A DNA stretch of 64,000 nt from Anaeromyxobacter terrae (GTDB lineage: Bacteria; Myxococcota; Myxococcia; Myxococcales; Anaeromyxobacteraceae), in the NCBI RefSeq assembly GCF_022690685.1, contig NZ_JALCYY010000014.1, positions 43,716 through 107,715 of the forward strand, in the 5' to 3' direction. The position numbers were made by a program, and so were the translations under genes. Of this stretch, positions 52,237-61,329 are shown piece by piece. The notes beneath the pieces are model-generated. The model was not told the DNA's origin. It was given only the letters and a program-made list of their open reading frames with translations, and ran no database searches. The stretch's first letter is position 1. Each line of letters starts with the position of its first letter.

Positions 52237-53016
52237 ATGCTCGCCTCGCTCTTTGCTCTCCACCTCGTGCTCGCGACAGCCTCCGCGCAGGGCGCCCCCG
52301 CCGGCAAGCAGCCCCCGCCCGCGGACGACTGGCCCTACGAGACGCCACCCGGGCAGGAGCAGCCGCCGCCCCAGGCCGAGCCGGCGCGCCCGTCTCCCAC
52401 GGCGCCGCACGCCGCCTCGCCTGCGCCGGGCACGGCGACGCGGCCTCCCCGCACCCTCTCGCTCCTCTCCGCGGAGCCGCTCGGCGGCGGGTCGGCCACG
52501 CTCGCCTGGGCCGGCTGGTCGTCGCTCGGGATCGCCTGGGCGCAGGGGCTCACGCCGCAGGACGACCTCGGCGCGTTCGCCGATCTCGACTGGGCGAAGA
52601 CGGAGCTGCGCCTCGGCGGCTTCTATCGCCGCCCGCTCGGCACCGCGGGCGGCTTCGATCTCGCCGGCCGGGTCGGCCTGGCCTGGTACGCGAACTTCGG
52701 CGGCGAGTGGATCCACGACGAGAACCACAAGGACCGCGGCGTCGAGCTCGCGCCCGCGCTCGTCCTCTCCAAGCGCGCGATCGGCGGCGTCATCTCGCTC
52801 TCCGGCGAGACGCCCGTCACGGTGACCACCCGCTACGACGCCGGCGTGCTGTTCACGCCGCGCGCCGCCGCCTCCTACGAGACCCCGCTCTACGACGAGC
52901 TCACGGTCGGCGTCCGCGCCGCGATCGGCTTCCGCGTCGGCGCCGGCGACGCGCCGCTCCGCGACGGCATGGCCGATCTCCAGTTCCTGGTGCTCGCGGG
53001 CTACCAGGTCCTGTAG
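52237..53016 (+). CDS. Outer-membrane beta-barrel-like exported protein
   Basis: A 259-residue protein with signal peptide (MLASLFALHLVLATASA), a Pro-rich linker of about 60 residues, and a beta-barrel-like domain (LGGFYRRPLGTAGGFDLAGR, VGLAWYANFGGEWIH, TVGVRAAIGFRVGAG) ending in VLAGYQVL. Likely outer membrane. CGGAGGA precedes the ATG at 52237. Role unknown. Confidence 0.72.
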   Translation: MLASLFALHLVLATASAQGAPAGKQPPPADDWPYETPPGQEQPPPQAEPARPSPTAPHAASPAPGTATRPPRTLSLLSAEPLGGGSATLAWAGWSSLGIAWAQGLTPQDDLGAFADLDWAKTELRLGGFYRRPLGTAGGFDLAGRVGLAWYANFGGEWIHDENHKDRGVELAPALVLSKRAIGGVISLSGETPVTVTTRYDAGVLFTPRAAASYETPLYDELTVGVRAAIGFRVGAGDAPLRDGMADLQFLVLAGYQVL

Positions 53017-53140
53017 GCGGAGGTCGCAGGGCGGGCGCGCCGCACGCCGTCGTGGCGGCGTTCGACTGGACGGCCGCAGCGAGGGATGTTCTCTTTTGGT
53101 GACATCGACCCCGGCGCTTCGCCGGGTGGAGGGGGTCACC

Positions 53141-54145
53141 ATGAGGAAGCGCATCGCGCTCGCCGCGCTCGCGGCCGCGCTCGCCGGCTGTTCCGATCCG
53201 AAGGTCGACCCGCCGGCGTCGCCGCTCGACACCTCCACCATCGCGGCGTTCTGCGACTCGATGCTGTCCGTCTACGCGGGCAAGTTCCAGTCCTGCTACC
53301 ACGTGACGCCGGCCGCCGCCGCGGCCGAGCTCGATGCCTCGTACTGTCGCGCCCAGCAAGCGTTCGCGGACGCCGGCCGGCTCTCCTATGACGCCGCGCA
53401 GGCGGCGCGGTGCCTGGCCGAGATGCAGACCGCGAGCTGCGATCAGCTCTGGTTCTGGGACGATCCGGGCGCACCCTCCTGCGCGTCCGTCTTCGCGGGC
53501 CACACGTCGTCCGGGAGCGCCTGCGCGGTGTCGGAGGAGTGCGCGGGCGGCCGGTGCACGGCGTGGACGGCCGACTGCAGCGGCACCTGCGTCGCGTGGC
53601 TCGCTGCGGGGGAGGCGTGCGACGCCGATCCCTCGGGCTGCGGGCCCGGCCTCGCCTGCGACGCGGCCCAGGTCCCCGCGCGCTGCGCCGCGCCGATCTA
53701 CGCGGGCGCGGGCCAGCCCTGCGGCGCCTTCGGGTGCGACGTCGGGCTCTGGTGCGACGCCGGCACCTGCCGCGCGAAGACCTCGACCGGCAGCTGTACG
53801 GGGGGGGCGGAGGCCTGCGTCGCAGGCTCGATCTGCATGGCGGCCGGTCCGGTCGACGCGCTCTGCGTGCCGCTCGTCGGGGTCGGTGACGCCTGCGGCA
53901 CGACGGCGCTCTGCGGACCTGGATCGCACTGCGCCACGAGCGGGCGGTGCGAGGCGGATCCCGGCCCCGGCCAGCCCTGCGCCGTGAGCCTCTGGACCGA
54001 CGGCTGCGCCGCCTCCTGGTGCGACGCGGGGACCTGCCGCGGGTACGTCGCGGCGGGCGGAGCGTGCACCGACCCCGCGCAGTGCGGCCCGCTCTCGTGC
54101 GTGTCCGGGGCGTGCGTCGACGACCGCGCGGCCTGCGTGCCCTGA
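53141..54145 (+). CDS. Cysteine-rich lipoprotein
   Basis: A 334-residue lipoprotein (ALAAALAGC, Cys 17). Over 25 cysteines occur in repeated patterns such as ECAGGRCTAWTADC, GCGPGLACDAAQVP and LWCDAGTCRAKTS, like the Dickkopf-type and EGF-like repeats of myxobacterial surface proteins. It is probably disulfide-rich and surface-exposed. No function can be assigned. Start at ATG 53141 for the signal peptide. Confidence 0.8.
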   Translation: MRKRIALAALAAALAGCSDPKVDPPASPLDTSTIAAFCDSMLSVYAGKFQSCYHVTPAAAAAELDASYCRAQQAFADAGRLSYDAAQAARCLAEMQTASCDQLWFWDDPGAPSCASVFAGHTSSGSACAVSEECAGGRCTAWTADCSGTCVAWLAAGEACDADPSGCGPGLACDAAQVPARCAAPIYAGAGQPCGAFGCDVGLWCDAGTCRAKTSTGSCTGGAEACVAGSICMAAGPVDALCVPLVGVGDACGTTALCGPGSHCATSGRCEADPGPGQPCAVSLWTDGCAASWCDAGTCRGYVAAGGACTDPAQCGPLSCVSGACVDDRAACVP

Positions 54146-54190
54146 GCGCTGTCCGCTTGGGTTGATCCCTGCTGCGGCGCACGCTGGCTG

Positions 54191-54277
54191 CCTGCGGCGG
54201 GCAGACTCGTCCCTGCGCTGCTCGACGTGCCTTACAGGCACGCCTGCGCTGCTCGGTCCTCGTGTGCCCGCCTCGGC
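54191..54277. repeat. 87-nt hairpin repeat, copy 2
   Basis: Second copy of the element at 43164. Same two CTGCGCTGCTCG direct repeats; the hairpin here is CGTGCC (54225-54230) with GGCACG (54236-54241). The stem change is compensated relative to copy 1. It lies between a lipoprotein gene and the reverse-strand dsbD gene. Confidence 0.8.
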
Positions 54278-54354
54278 GACGCCATCGTGCACCTCGCGAC
54301 GGGCTCTACCCAAGCGAACAACGCTGTGATGCCCGGAGCGCCTGCGCCGTCGCG

Positions 54355-55752
54355 CTACCAGCGCGCGGCGCAGGCGAGCGCGCCCGCCGTCCTCGGGGCG
54401 GCCGGCGCGCCCTCGCAGGCCCTGTCCACCCCGCGCAGCCTGCCCACCATCTCCTCCGCGGCGATCGCGCCGGTGACGCGCTCGGGCACCTCCCGGCCGC
54501 GCGGGTCGATGAAGATCACGGTCGGCATCCCCACGATCCCGTACTTCTCCGAGAGCGCCTGGAACGCGTCCGAGCCGTCGGTCCCGTCGAGCTTCACCGC
54601 GACGAACCGGCTCGCCTCCTCGCGCACGCGCGGGTCTGCCCACGCGATCTTGTCGAGCTCCTTGCAGGCGGTGCACCAGTCGGCCCAGAAGTCGATGATG
54701 ACCGGGCGGCCTGATGCCTTCGCGAGCGCGATCGCCTCCTCCTCGGAGTGGAGCCACGCGAACGCCGCGGCCGAGCGCGCTCGCTCCCGCGCGCCGGCGG
54801 CGCCCGCGGCGTAGACGATCCCGCCCACGAGCAGCGCGACCCCCAGCCCCTTCGCGAGCCGCTCGCCCGCCGGGCCGTGGAAGCTCCCGTGCAGCGCGCC
54901 GAGGGCGACGCCGAGCGCGGCGAGCGCCGCTGCCACGAACGCCGCCTCGCGGGCGGCCGAGAAGACCGGCTTCACCTGCGGGAAGGCGTCCTTCAGGAAG
55001 ATGCCGGCCGCGGCGAGGAGCGCGACGCCGAAGATCGACTTCACCGTCTCCATCCAGGCGCCGCTCTTCGGCAGCGAGATGGAGAACGCGCCGATGAGGA
55101 AGAAGAGCAGCCCCATCCCCAGGGCGTACGTGAACATGATGCCGAGCCCGAACGCGACCGAGCCCTTGGCGGCGACGAACGTGAGCGCGGCCGCGAGGAC
55201 CGGGCCCGTGCACGGCGCGGCGATGATCCCGGAGACGAGCCCCATCGCGAACGCGCCGGCGCGCCCCGCGCCGCCGACGCCGGAGAGCCGCGCCTGCAAC
55301 GACGAGGGGAGCTGCAGCTCGAACGCGCCGAACATCGAGGCGGCCATGGCGGCGAGCACGATCGCGACGAACCCGATCACCCACGGGTTCTGCATCACGC
55401 TCCCGAACGCCTTGCCGGTGAGGGCCGCGCCCACGCCGAGCGCGGAGTACATCGCGGCGATCCCGAGGACGTACAGGCCGGAGAGGGTCATCGCCTCCGC
55501 CCGGGTGCCCGCCTTGCGGGCCCCGAAGATGGAGACGGTGATCGGGATCAGCGGGTAGACGCAGGGGGTGAGGCTGGTCGCGACGCCCCCCACGAAGGCC
55601 ACGGCGAACGCGACGATCGAGCCCTCGGCGAGCAGGGTGCCGAGCTGGAGGTCGCTCTGAGCCCCGGCCGGGCCCAGACCGACGAGCTCGGGCAGCCACG
55701 CGACCGCGGCGAAGGTCAGCGCCGCAAGGAGGATCCGGGTGAGAAGGCGCAT
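54355..55752 (-). CDS. dsbD: DsbD-type thiol:disulfide interchange protein without alpha domain
   Basis: A 465-residue membrane protein. Eight helices with the CcdA core Cys pair in TSLTPCVYPLIPITVS and IIAAPCTGPVLAAA, followed by a periplasmic thioredoxin domain (IIDFWADWCTACKELD). It passes electrons from the cytoplasm to exported thiols, possibly for cytochrome c maturation. The N-terminal DsbD-alpha domain is absent. ATG 55752 after AAGGGACAC; divergent from iscS. Confidence 0.88.
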   Translation of the reverse strand: MRLLTRILLAALTFAAVAWLPELVGLGPAGAQSDLQLGTLLAEGSIVAFAVAFVGGVATSLTPCVYPLIPITVSIFGARKAGTRAEAMTLSGLYVLGIAAMYSALGVGAALTGKAFGSVMQNPWVIGFVAIVLAAMAASMFGAFELQLPSSLQARLSGVGGAGRAGAFAMGLVSGIIAAPCTGPVLAAALTFVAAKGSVAFGLGIMFTYALGMGLLFFLIGAFSISLPKSGAWMETVKSIFGVALLAAAGIFLKDAFPQVKPVFSAAREAAFVAAALAALGVALGALHGSFHGPAGERLAKGLGVALLVGGIVYAAGAAGARERARSAAAFAWLHSEEEAIALAKASGRPVIIDFWADWCTACKELDKIAWADPRVREEASRFVAVKLDGTDGSDAFQALSEKYGIVGMPTVIFIDPRGREVPERVTGAIAAEEMVGRLRGVDRACEGAPAAPRTAGALACAARW

Positions 55753-55817
55753 GTGTCCCTTGGGGAAAGGATAACGAAATTCTGCTGTGTCGCCCGGCGT
55801 TTGCTCGCGGTGCACGC

Positions 55818-55845
55818 TTGACCGGGTGGCTGATTTCCTTATACT
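55818..55845 (+). promoter_or_regulatory. Promoter of the isc operon
   Basis: TTGACC (55818-55823), 16-base spacer, TATACT (55840-55845), close to sigma-70 consensus. Transcription should start near 55852, leaving about a 55-base leader before iscS. Confidence 0.75.
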
Positions 55846-55906
55846 CGACCCCGCCCGTCGACGTCCGGCGTGGCCTTCCCCTGCTGGTTAAGAGCCCTCG
55901 GGTGCA

Positions 55907-57121
55907 ATGAAGATTCCCATCTACATGGACTACCACGCCACGACCCCGGTCGATCGCCGGGTGCTCGAGGCGATGCTCCCATACTTCTCCGAGCAGTTCG
56001 GAAACGCCGCCTCCAAGAGCCACGTGTTCGGCTGGCACGCCGAGGAGGCGGTCGAGTCGGCGCGCGAGGAGGTGGCGAAGCTCATCGGCGCCTCCGCCAA
56101 GGAGATCGTCTGGACGAGCGGTGCGACCGAGTCCGACAACCTCGCGGTGAAGGGGGTCGCGCAGTTCTACCAGTCGAAGGGCAAGCACCTCGTCACCTGC
56201 AAGACCGAGCACAAGGCGGTGCTCGACTCGATGCACGCGCTCGAGCGGCAGGGCTTCGAGGTGACGTTCCTCGACGTGGAGAAGGACGGCCGGCTCGATC
56301 CCTCCCGGCTCCAGGCGGCGCTGCGCAAGGACACGACCCTCGTCTCGATCATGCACGCCAACAACGAGACGGGCGTCGTCCACCCGATCGCCGAGATCGG
56401 GCGGATCACGCGCGCCGCGGGCGTGCTCTTCCACTGCGACGCGGTGCAGGGCATCGGCAAGATCCCCTTCGACGTCGAGGCGGCGAACGTCGACCTCGCC
56501 TCGATCTCCGCGCACAAGATGTACGGGCCGAAGGGCATGGGCGCGCTGTACGTCCGGCGGAAGCCCAGGGTGCGGCTCACCGCGCAGATGGACGGTGGCG
56601 GCCACGAGCGCGGGTTCCGCTCCGGCACGCTGAACGTCCCGGGCATCGTCGGCATGGGCAAGGCGGCCGAGCTCGCGCGGCTCGAGGGCGCCGCCGAGGC
56701 GGAGCGAGTGCTCGCTCTCCGCGAGCGGCTCCGGAAGGGGCTCCAGGCGGGCCTCGATCTCCTGACCGTGAACGGAAGCCTCGCGCACCGCGTCCCGGGC
56801 AACCTGAACGTCAGCTTCGCCTATGTCGAGGGCGAGGCGCTGATGATGGCCATCAAGGACGTGGCGGTGTCGTCGGGGTCGGCCTGCACGAGCGCCTCGC
56901 TCGAGCCGTCGTACGTGCTGCGCGCGATGGGCATCTCGGAGGACCTCGCGCACTCCTCGATCCGCTTCGGCCTCGGGCGGTTCACCACCGAGGAGGAGGT
57001 GGACCACGTCGTCCGCCTCGTGGTCGCCAAGGTCAAGAAGCTCCGCGAGATGTCGCCGCTCTACGAGATGGTGAAGGACGGCGTCGACCTGTCCCAGATC
57101 GAGTGGGCGAACCCCCACTAG
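55907..57121 (+). CDS. iscS: Cysteine desulfurase
   Basis: A 404-residue PLP enzyme that takes sulfur from cysteine for Fe-S clusters. [20 protein letters not shown] at the start, His102 in [13 protein letters not shown]-lysine 204 in [10 protein letters not shown], and persulfide Cys327 in [13 protein letters not shown]. It lacks an upstream iscR. First gene of iscSUA-hscBA-fdx-iscX. Confidence 0.97.
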   Translation: MKIPIYMDYHATTPVDRRVLEAMLPYFSEQFGNAASKSHVFGWHAEEAVESAREEVAKLIGASAKEIVWTSGATESDNLAVKGVAQFYQSKGKHLVTCKTEHKAVLDSMHALERQGFEVTFLDVEKDGRLDPSRLQAALRKDTTLVSIMHANNETGVVHPIAEIGRITRAAGVLFHCDAVQGIGKIPFDVEAANVDLASISAHKMYGPKGMGALYVRRKPRVRLTAQMDGGGHERGFRSGTLNVPGIVGMGKAAELARLEGAAEAERVLALRERLRKGLQAGLDLLTVNGSLAHRVPGNLNVSFAYVEGEALMMAIKDVAVSSGSACTSASLEPSYVLRAMGISEDLAHSSIRFGLGRFTTEEEVDHVVRLVVAKVKKLREMSPLYEMVKDGVDLSQIEWANPH

Positions 57122-57134
57122 CGAAGGAACGAAG

Positions 57135-57596
57135 ATGTCGTACTCGGAAAAGCTCCTCGATCACTACGAGAACCCCCGCAACGTCGGCTCGCTCGACAAG
57201 GGCGACCCGGACGTCGGGACCGGGCTCGTCGGCGCCCCCGCCTGCGGCGACGTGATGAAGCTGCAGATCAAGGTGAACGGCGAGGGCGTCATCGAGGACG
57301 CCAAGTTCAAGACGTTCGGATGCGGCTCGGCGATCGCGTCCTCCTCGCTCGTGACCGAGTGGGTGAAGGGCAAGACCGTCGACGAGGCGCTGACGATCAA
57401 GAACACCGACGTCGCGAACGAGCTGAACCTGCCGCCGGTGAAGATCCACTGCTCGGTGCTCGCGGAGGACGCCATCAAGGCGGCCGTCGCCGACTGGCAG
57501 AAGAAGCACGGCCTCGCGCCGACGGTGAAGCCGGACACGGTCCAGGGCGATCGTGCCGCGCTGCTCGAGCGCGGCGTCCTGAAGTCGGGGATCTAG
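57135..57596 (+). CDS. iscU: Iron-sulfur cluster scaffold
   Basis: A 153-residue scaffold. Cluster ligands Cys37, Cys63, His105 and Cys106 with Asp39, and the HscA-recognition motif LPPVK at 99-103. About 25 residues longer at the C-terminus than E. coli IscU (128). Follows iscS by 13 bases. Confidence 0.97.
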   Translation: MSYSEKLLDHYENPRNVGSLDKGDPDVGTGLVGAPACGDVMKLQIKVNGEGVIEDAKFKTFGCGSAIASSSLVTEWVKGKTVDEALTIKNTDVANELNLPPVKIHCSVLAEDAIKAAVADWQKKHGLAPTVKPDTVQGDRAALLERGVLKSGI

Positions 57597-57609
57597 GGAG
57601 GCGCGACGG

Positions 57610-57942
57610 ATGGCAGGAAACATAGACTTGAGCGAGAAGGCGGCGGTGCGGATCCGCGCCCTCTCGACGGAGAAGGGGACGCCGAACGGCGGCCTGCGCC
57701 TGGGCGTGAAGGGGGGCGGCTGCTCGGGCCTCTCCTACGTCATCGACTGGGCCGCGGAGCCCTCGAAGCACGATCAGGTGATCGAGCGCGACGGCGCGCG
57801 GCTCTTCGTCGATCCGAAGAGCGCCGTGTTCCTCGCGGGCACGGTCGTGGACTGGCAGCAGACGCTGATGCAGAGCGGCTTCGTGTTCCGCAATCCCAAC
57901 GTGAAGAGCGCCTGCGGCTGCGGCGAGTCGTTCACCATCTAG
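57610..57942 (+). CDS. iscA: A-type Fe-S carrier
   Basis: A 110-residue A-type carrier that delivers clusters to targets. Cys38 (GGCSGLSY), Cys102 and Cys104 (ACGCGESF) are the three ligands. Twelve bases separate it from iscU. A hairpin follows it before hscB. Confidence 0.96.
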   Translation: MAGNIDLSEKAAVRIRALSTEKGTPNGGLRLGVKGGGCSGLSYVIDWAAEPSKHDQVIERDGARLFVDPKSAVFLAGTVVDWQQTLMQSGFVFRNPNVKSACGCGESFTI

Positions 57943-57960
57943 TCGATCCGTGCTAGTGCG

Positions 57961-58012
57961 TTCCCGCTCCGCGCCGGGATCTCCCCGGGCGAGCGGGAAT
58001 CCGCTTTTCTGA
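57961..58012 (+). terminator. Hairpin with T-rich end between iscA and hscB
   Basis: TTCCCGCTC (57961-57969) pairs with GAGCGGGAA (57991-57999); an inner CCGGG/CCCGG stem fits within. TCCGCTTTTCT follows. It looks like a partial terminator or an mRNA-stabilising stem that separates the iscSUA and hscBA-fdx parts of the transcript. Confidence 0.5.
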
Positions 58013-58016
58013 GCGC

Positions 58017-58640
58017 ATGCGTCACCCGACCTGCTGGAGCTGCGAGCTGGAGCTGGAGAGCGGGACGCTCTTCTGCCCGCGTTGCCGCAAGATCCAGCCG
58101 GTCGCGCGCACCGAGGACTACTTCTCGCTCCTCGGGCTCCAGCGCGAGTTCGCGCTCGACCGGGCCGACCTCGAGCGGCGCTTCCGCGAGCTCTCCCGCG
58201 TGCTCCACCCGGATCGCTTCGCGCGCGCCGAGCCGCGGGAGCGGCGGCTCTCCCTGGAGCGCGCGACCCGTCTCAACGACGCCTTCCGCTACCTGAAGGA
58301 CTGGCGGCTGCGCGCCGCCTACCTGCTGAAGCTCGCCGGGACGGACGTGTTCTCCGAGGGGAGGACCTTCGCCGACCCCGAGTTCCTCGAGGAGCAGCTG
58401 GAGTGGCGGGAGGCGCTCGCCCTCGCGCTCTCCGACGGCGACGTCGAGGCGCTCCGGCGCATCGCGCGCGCGGCGCGCGCCCGGCTCGAGGGCATCGAGG
58501 CGGAGGTCGGCGGCATGTTCGAGGACGACCACTGGTTCTCCGAGCTGCCGGTGGAGATCGCGCGGCGCCTCTCCCGCGCGCGGTACTACGACAACATCGT
58601 GGCGGACGCCGAGCGTGGCGCCGCCGCCGCCGGACACTGA
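58017..58640 (+). CDS. hscB: HscB co-chaperone with N-terminal zinc ribbon (HSC20-type)
   Basis: A 207-residue J-domain protein that recruits HscA to IscU. The first 25 residues contain CWSC and CPRC (Cys6, 9, 20, 23), absent from E. coli HscB but present in human HSC20, followed by [13 protein letters not shown] and HPD at 64-66. The C-terminal three-helix bundle binds IscU. ATG 58017. See finding on the zinc ribbon. Confidence 0.95.
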   Translation: MRHPTCWSCELELESGTLFCPRCRKIQPVARTEDYFSLLGLQREFALDRADLERRFRELSRVLHPDRFARAEPRERRLSLERATRLNDAFRYLKDWRLRAAYLLKLAGTDVFSEGRTFADPEFLEEQLEWREALALALSDGDVEALRRIARAARARLEGIEAEVGGMFEDDHWFSELPVEIARRLSRARYYDNIVADAERGAAAAGH

Positions 58641-58648
58641 GGAGCCCC

Positions 58649-60535
58649 ATGCCGCGCGCGATCGGGATCGATCTCGGTACGACGAACTCGCTCGTCGCCC
58701 ACGTGGACGAGCGGAACCGCCCGCAGGTGCTGGAGGTGGACGGCGGGAGCCGGCTCTTGCCCTCGGCGGTGTACTACGACGCGGGCGGCGATCCGGAGGT
58801 CGGCGCGGGCGCGAAGCGCCGGGCGCCGGAGCGGCCGCTCGACACGATCCTCTCGGTGAAGCGCTTCATGGGCCGCGGCCCGGGCGACATCCGCCCGGAG
58901 GACCGCGGCATCTACCGCTTCGACGAGGCGGGCGCGGTCGTGAAGCTCGTCCTGAACGGCGGCACGCGGGCGGTCACGCCCATCGAGGTCTCCGCCGAGA
59001 TCCTCCGCGTGCTGAAGCGGAGCGCCGCTGAGGCGCTCGGCGGCGCGCCGGGCGGCTGCGTCATCACGGTCCCCGCCTACTTCGACGACGCGCAGCGCCA
59101 GGCGACGAAGGACGCGGGGCGGCTCGCCGGCCTCGAGGTGCTCCGGCTCCTCAACGAGCCCACCGCGGCCGCGCTCGCGTACGGCCTCGACAAGCGCTCG
59201 CGGGGCGTCTTCGCCGTGTACGACCTCGGCGGCGGCACGTTCGACGTGTCGATCCTGCGGCTCGACGGCGGCGTCTTCGAGGTGCTCTCGACGGTGGGCG
59301 ACACGCACCTCGGCGGCGACGACTTCGATCGGCTCGTGGCGCGGAAGCTCATGCAGGAGGGGCTCACGCCCGTGAACGACGCGCCGTCGCCGGCCGTGCT
59401 GCGCGGCGCGGTGGCCGCGGCCCAGAAGATCCGCGAGGAGCTCACCGCGCACGAGGTGGTCGAGGCGGACGTGGAGCTCCCCGAGGGGCACCGCCTGCGG
59501 GCGCGGCTCACCCGCGCCGAGCTGGAGGCGCTCATCCAGCCGGTGGTGGACCGCACGACCGGACCGTGCGAGTCGGCGCTGCGCGACGCGAACGTCGTGA
59601 AGGTGGACGGGGTCGTCCTCGTCGGCGGCGCGACGCGGACCCCGCTCGTGCGGCGTCACGTGAGGCGGCTCTTCGGGCAGGAGCCGCTCACGGACCTCGA
59701 CCCCGACACGGTGGTCGCGCTCGGCGCGGCGGTGCAGGCCGACGCGCTCGACCGCGGCGGGCGCGAGGACGTGCTCCTCCTCGACGTCATCCCGCTCTCG
59801 CTCGGCGTCGAGATGATGGGCGGGGTGGTCGAGAAGATCATCATGCGGAACTCGACCATCCCCGCGAGCGCCACCCAGCAGTTCACGACCTACGCCGACG
59901 GTCAGACCGGGATGGTCGTGCACGTCGTGCAGGGGGAGCGCGAGCTCGCCCGCGACTGCCGCTCGCTCGCGCGCTTCACGCTGAAGGGGATCCCGCCCAT
60001 GCCGGCGGGGATCGCGCGCGTCGAGATCACCTACGCCGTCGACGCGGACGGGATCCTCCAGGTCTCCGCGCGCGAGCTCACGACCGGCATCGAGCAGAAG
60101 ATCCAGGTGAAGCCGACCTACGGCCTCACCGAGGAGGAGGTCGAGCAGATGCTCGTCGAGAGCATCGAGCACGCCGAGGAGGACGTGACCCAGCGCTTCC
60201 TCGTCGAGTGGCGCGTCGAGGGCGACCGGATCCTCGGCTCGCTCGAGTCGGCCTTCGGGCTCGACGGCGGGCTGCTGAGCGACGCCGAGCGGGCGGCGAT
60301 CGACGAGCGCATGCGCGGGCTGCGCGACGCGATGGCGGGCACGGACTACCTCGCCATCAAGGCGTGGATCGAGTCGGTGGACGCCGCGTCGAAGGCGTTC
60401 GCCGAGCGACGGATGGACAAGCACATCCGCCAGGCGATGGCCGGCCACCGCGTGCAGGAGTTCGCCGAGAGCATCGTCGAGCACCCGCGCGCGACCGGCT
60501 CCAAGGACGGCGACCTCGAAGACGAGGGGACGTAG
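58649..60535 (+). CDS. hscA: Fe-S cluster-specific Hsp70
   Basis: A 628-residue Hsp70. [18 protein letters not shown] opens the ATPase domain, [17 protein letters not shown] follows, [15 protein letters not shown] and [19 protein letters not shown] complete it. The substrate domain has [20 protein letters not shown]. HscA-type by sequence and by position after hscB. ATG 58649 with GAGGAG. Confidence 0.96.
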   Translation: MPRAIGIDLGTTNSLVAHVDERNRPQVLEVDGGSRLLPSAVYYDAGGDPEVGAGAKRRAPERPLDTILSVKRFMGRGPGDIRPEDRGIYRFDEAGAVVKLVLNGGTRAVTPIEVSAEILRVLKRSAAEALGGAPGGCVITVPAYFDDAQRQATKDAGRLAGLEVLRLLNEPTAAALAYGLDKRSRGVFAVYDLGGGTFDVSILRLDGGVFEVLSTVGDTHLGGDDFDRLVARKLMQEGLTPVNDAPSPAVLRGAVAAAQKIREELTAHEVVEADVELPEGHRLRARLTRAELEALIQPVVDRTTGPCESALRDANVVKVDGVVLVGGATRTPLVRRHVRRLFGQEPLTDLDPDTVVALGAAVQADALDRGGREDVLLLDVIPLSLGVEMMGGVVEKIIMRNSTIPASATQQFTTYADGQTGMVVHVVQGERELARDCRSLARFTLKGIPPMPAGIARVEITYAVDADGILQVSARELTTGIEQKIQVKPTYGLTEEEVEQMLVESIEHAEEDVTQRFLVEWRVEGDRILGSLESAFGLDGGLLSDAERAAIDERMRGLRDAMAGTDYLAIKAWIESVDAASKAFAERRMDKHIRQAMAGHRVQEFAESIVEHPRATGSKDGDLEDEGT

Positions 60536-60537
60536 GC

Positions 60538-60843
60538 ATGCCGAAGGTCACCTTCCTGCCCGAGGGCAAGAGCGCGGAGGTCCACCGCGGCTCGTCGATC
60601 CTGGACGCCGCCGAGCAGGCCGGGGTCGAGCTCGCCCACAACTGCGGCGGCGTCGCCGCCTGCACCACCTGCCACGTCTGGATCGAGGCCGGGCTCGACT
60701 CGCTCTCCGAGATCGAGGACCGCGAGGACGACAAGCTGAACGAGGCCGCCGGGCTCGCGCCGAACTCGCGGCTCGGCTGCCAGGCCTGCGTCGCGGACGA
60801 GGACGTGGTCGTGCGGATCCCGGGGAACCGGATCGCCTCCTGA
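60538..60843 (+). CDS. fdx: [2Fe-2S] ferredoxin (adrenodoxin type)
   Basis: A 101-residue ferredoxin that supplies electrons for cluster assembly. Ligands Cys36, Cys42, Cys45 ([15 protein letters not shown]) and Cys81 (LGCQAC). Two bases after hscA. A repeat block follows before iscX. Confidence 0.96.
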   Translation: MPKVTFLPEGKSAEVHRGSSILDAAEQAGVELAHNCGGVAACTTCHVWIEAGLDSLSEIEDREDDKLNEAAGLAPNSRLGCQACVADEDVVVRIPGNRIAS

Positions 60844-60861
60844 CCGGCCCCGGCCATGATT

Positions 60862-61110
60862 CGAACAGGCGAGCGAAGCGAGCCCGCCGGGGCGCCACCG
60901 CGACAGCGGCGAAGTCGCGCGCGGTGGCGCATGGGACTTGGCTGGCGGGGTGGGGCCCCGACGAGCTTTGCTCGGCGGGGCGGGGGCGCAGCCCCGTGAT
61001 TCGTGAACAGGCGAGCGACGCGAGCCCGCCGGGGCACCACCGCGATCGCGGCGAAGCCGCCCGCGGTGGTGCAGGGACCCGGCGAGCCGGGGCGGGGGCG
61101 CAGCCCCCGT
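60862..61110. repeat. Repeat block inserted between fdx and iscX
   Basis: Two copies of AGGCGAGCGAAGCGAGC-type sequence (starting 60865 and 61009), each followed by CCGCCGGGGC and CACCGCG...GGCGAAG...GCGGTGG inverted pairs. Both end in GGGCGGGGGCGCAGCCCC. The block of about 250 bases contains no gene and forms hairpins. Confidence 0.75.
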
Positions 61111-61131
61111 TAGACCGACAAGGAGTCACGC

Positions 61132-61329
61132 GTGAGATGGACCGACGTGCACGAGATCGCGATCGCCCTCGCCGAGACGCACCCCGGCGTGGCGCCGCTC
61201 TCCGTCCGCTTCACCGACCTGCACCGCTGGGTGCGTGAGCTCCCCGGCTTCGCGGACGACCCCGAGAAGTCGAATGAGAAGGTCCTCGAGGCGATCCAGA
61301 TGGCCTGGCTCGACGAGGTCGAGGACTAG
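61132..61329 (+). CDS. iscX: IscX / YfhJ
   Basis: A 65-residue acidic protein ([40 protein letters not shown]) that binds IscS and iron. GTG start at 61132 after AAGGAG. It keeps isc order despite 288 bases of repeats, and its stop overlaps the convergent cheB stop by 4 bases (61326-61329). Confidence 0.95.
   Translation: MRWTDVHEIAIALAETHPGVAPLSVRFTDLHRWVRELPGFADDPEKSNEKVLEAIQMAWLDEVED

Noticed and set aside
52901..57118. A 1400-codon reverse open frame opposite lipoprotein and iscS genes
   Set aside because: Sequence is Arg/Gly-rich without domain character; it runs antisense to iscS with its intact active site.
60862..61110. Possible CRISPR or insertion sequence from the repeated blocks
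   Set aside because: Units are too long and too few, no spacers of constant size, no cas or transposase gene nearby, and no target-site duplication is evident.
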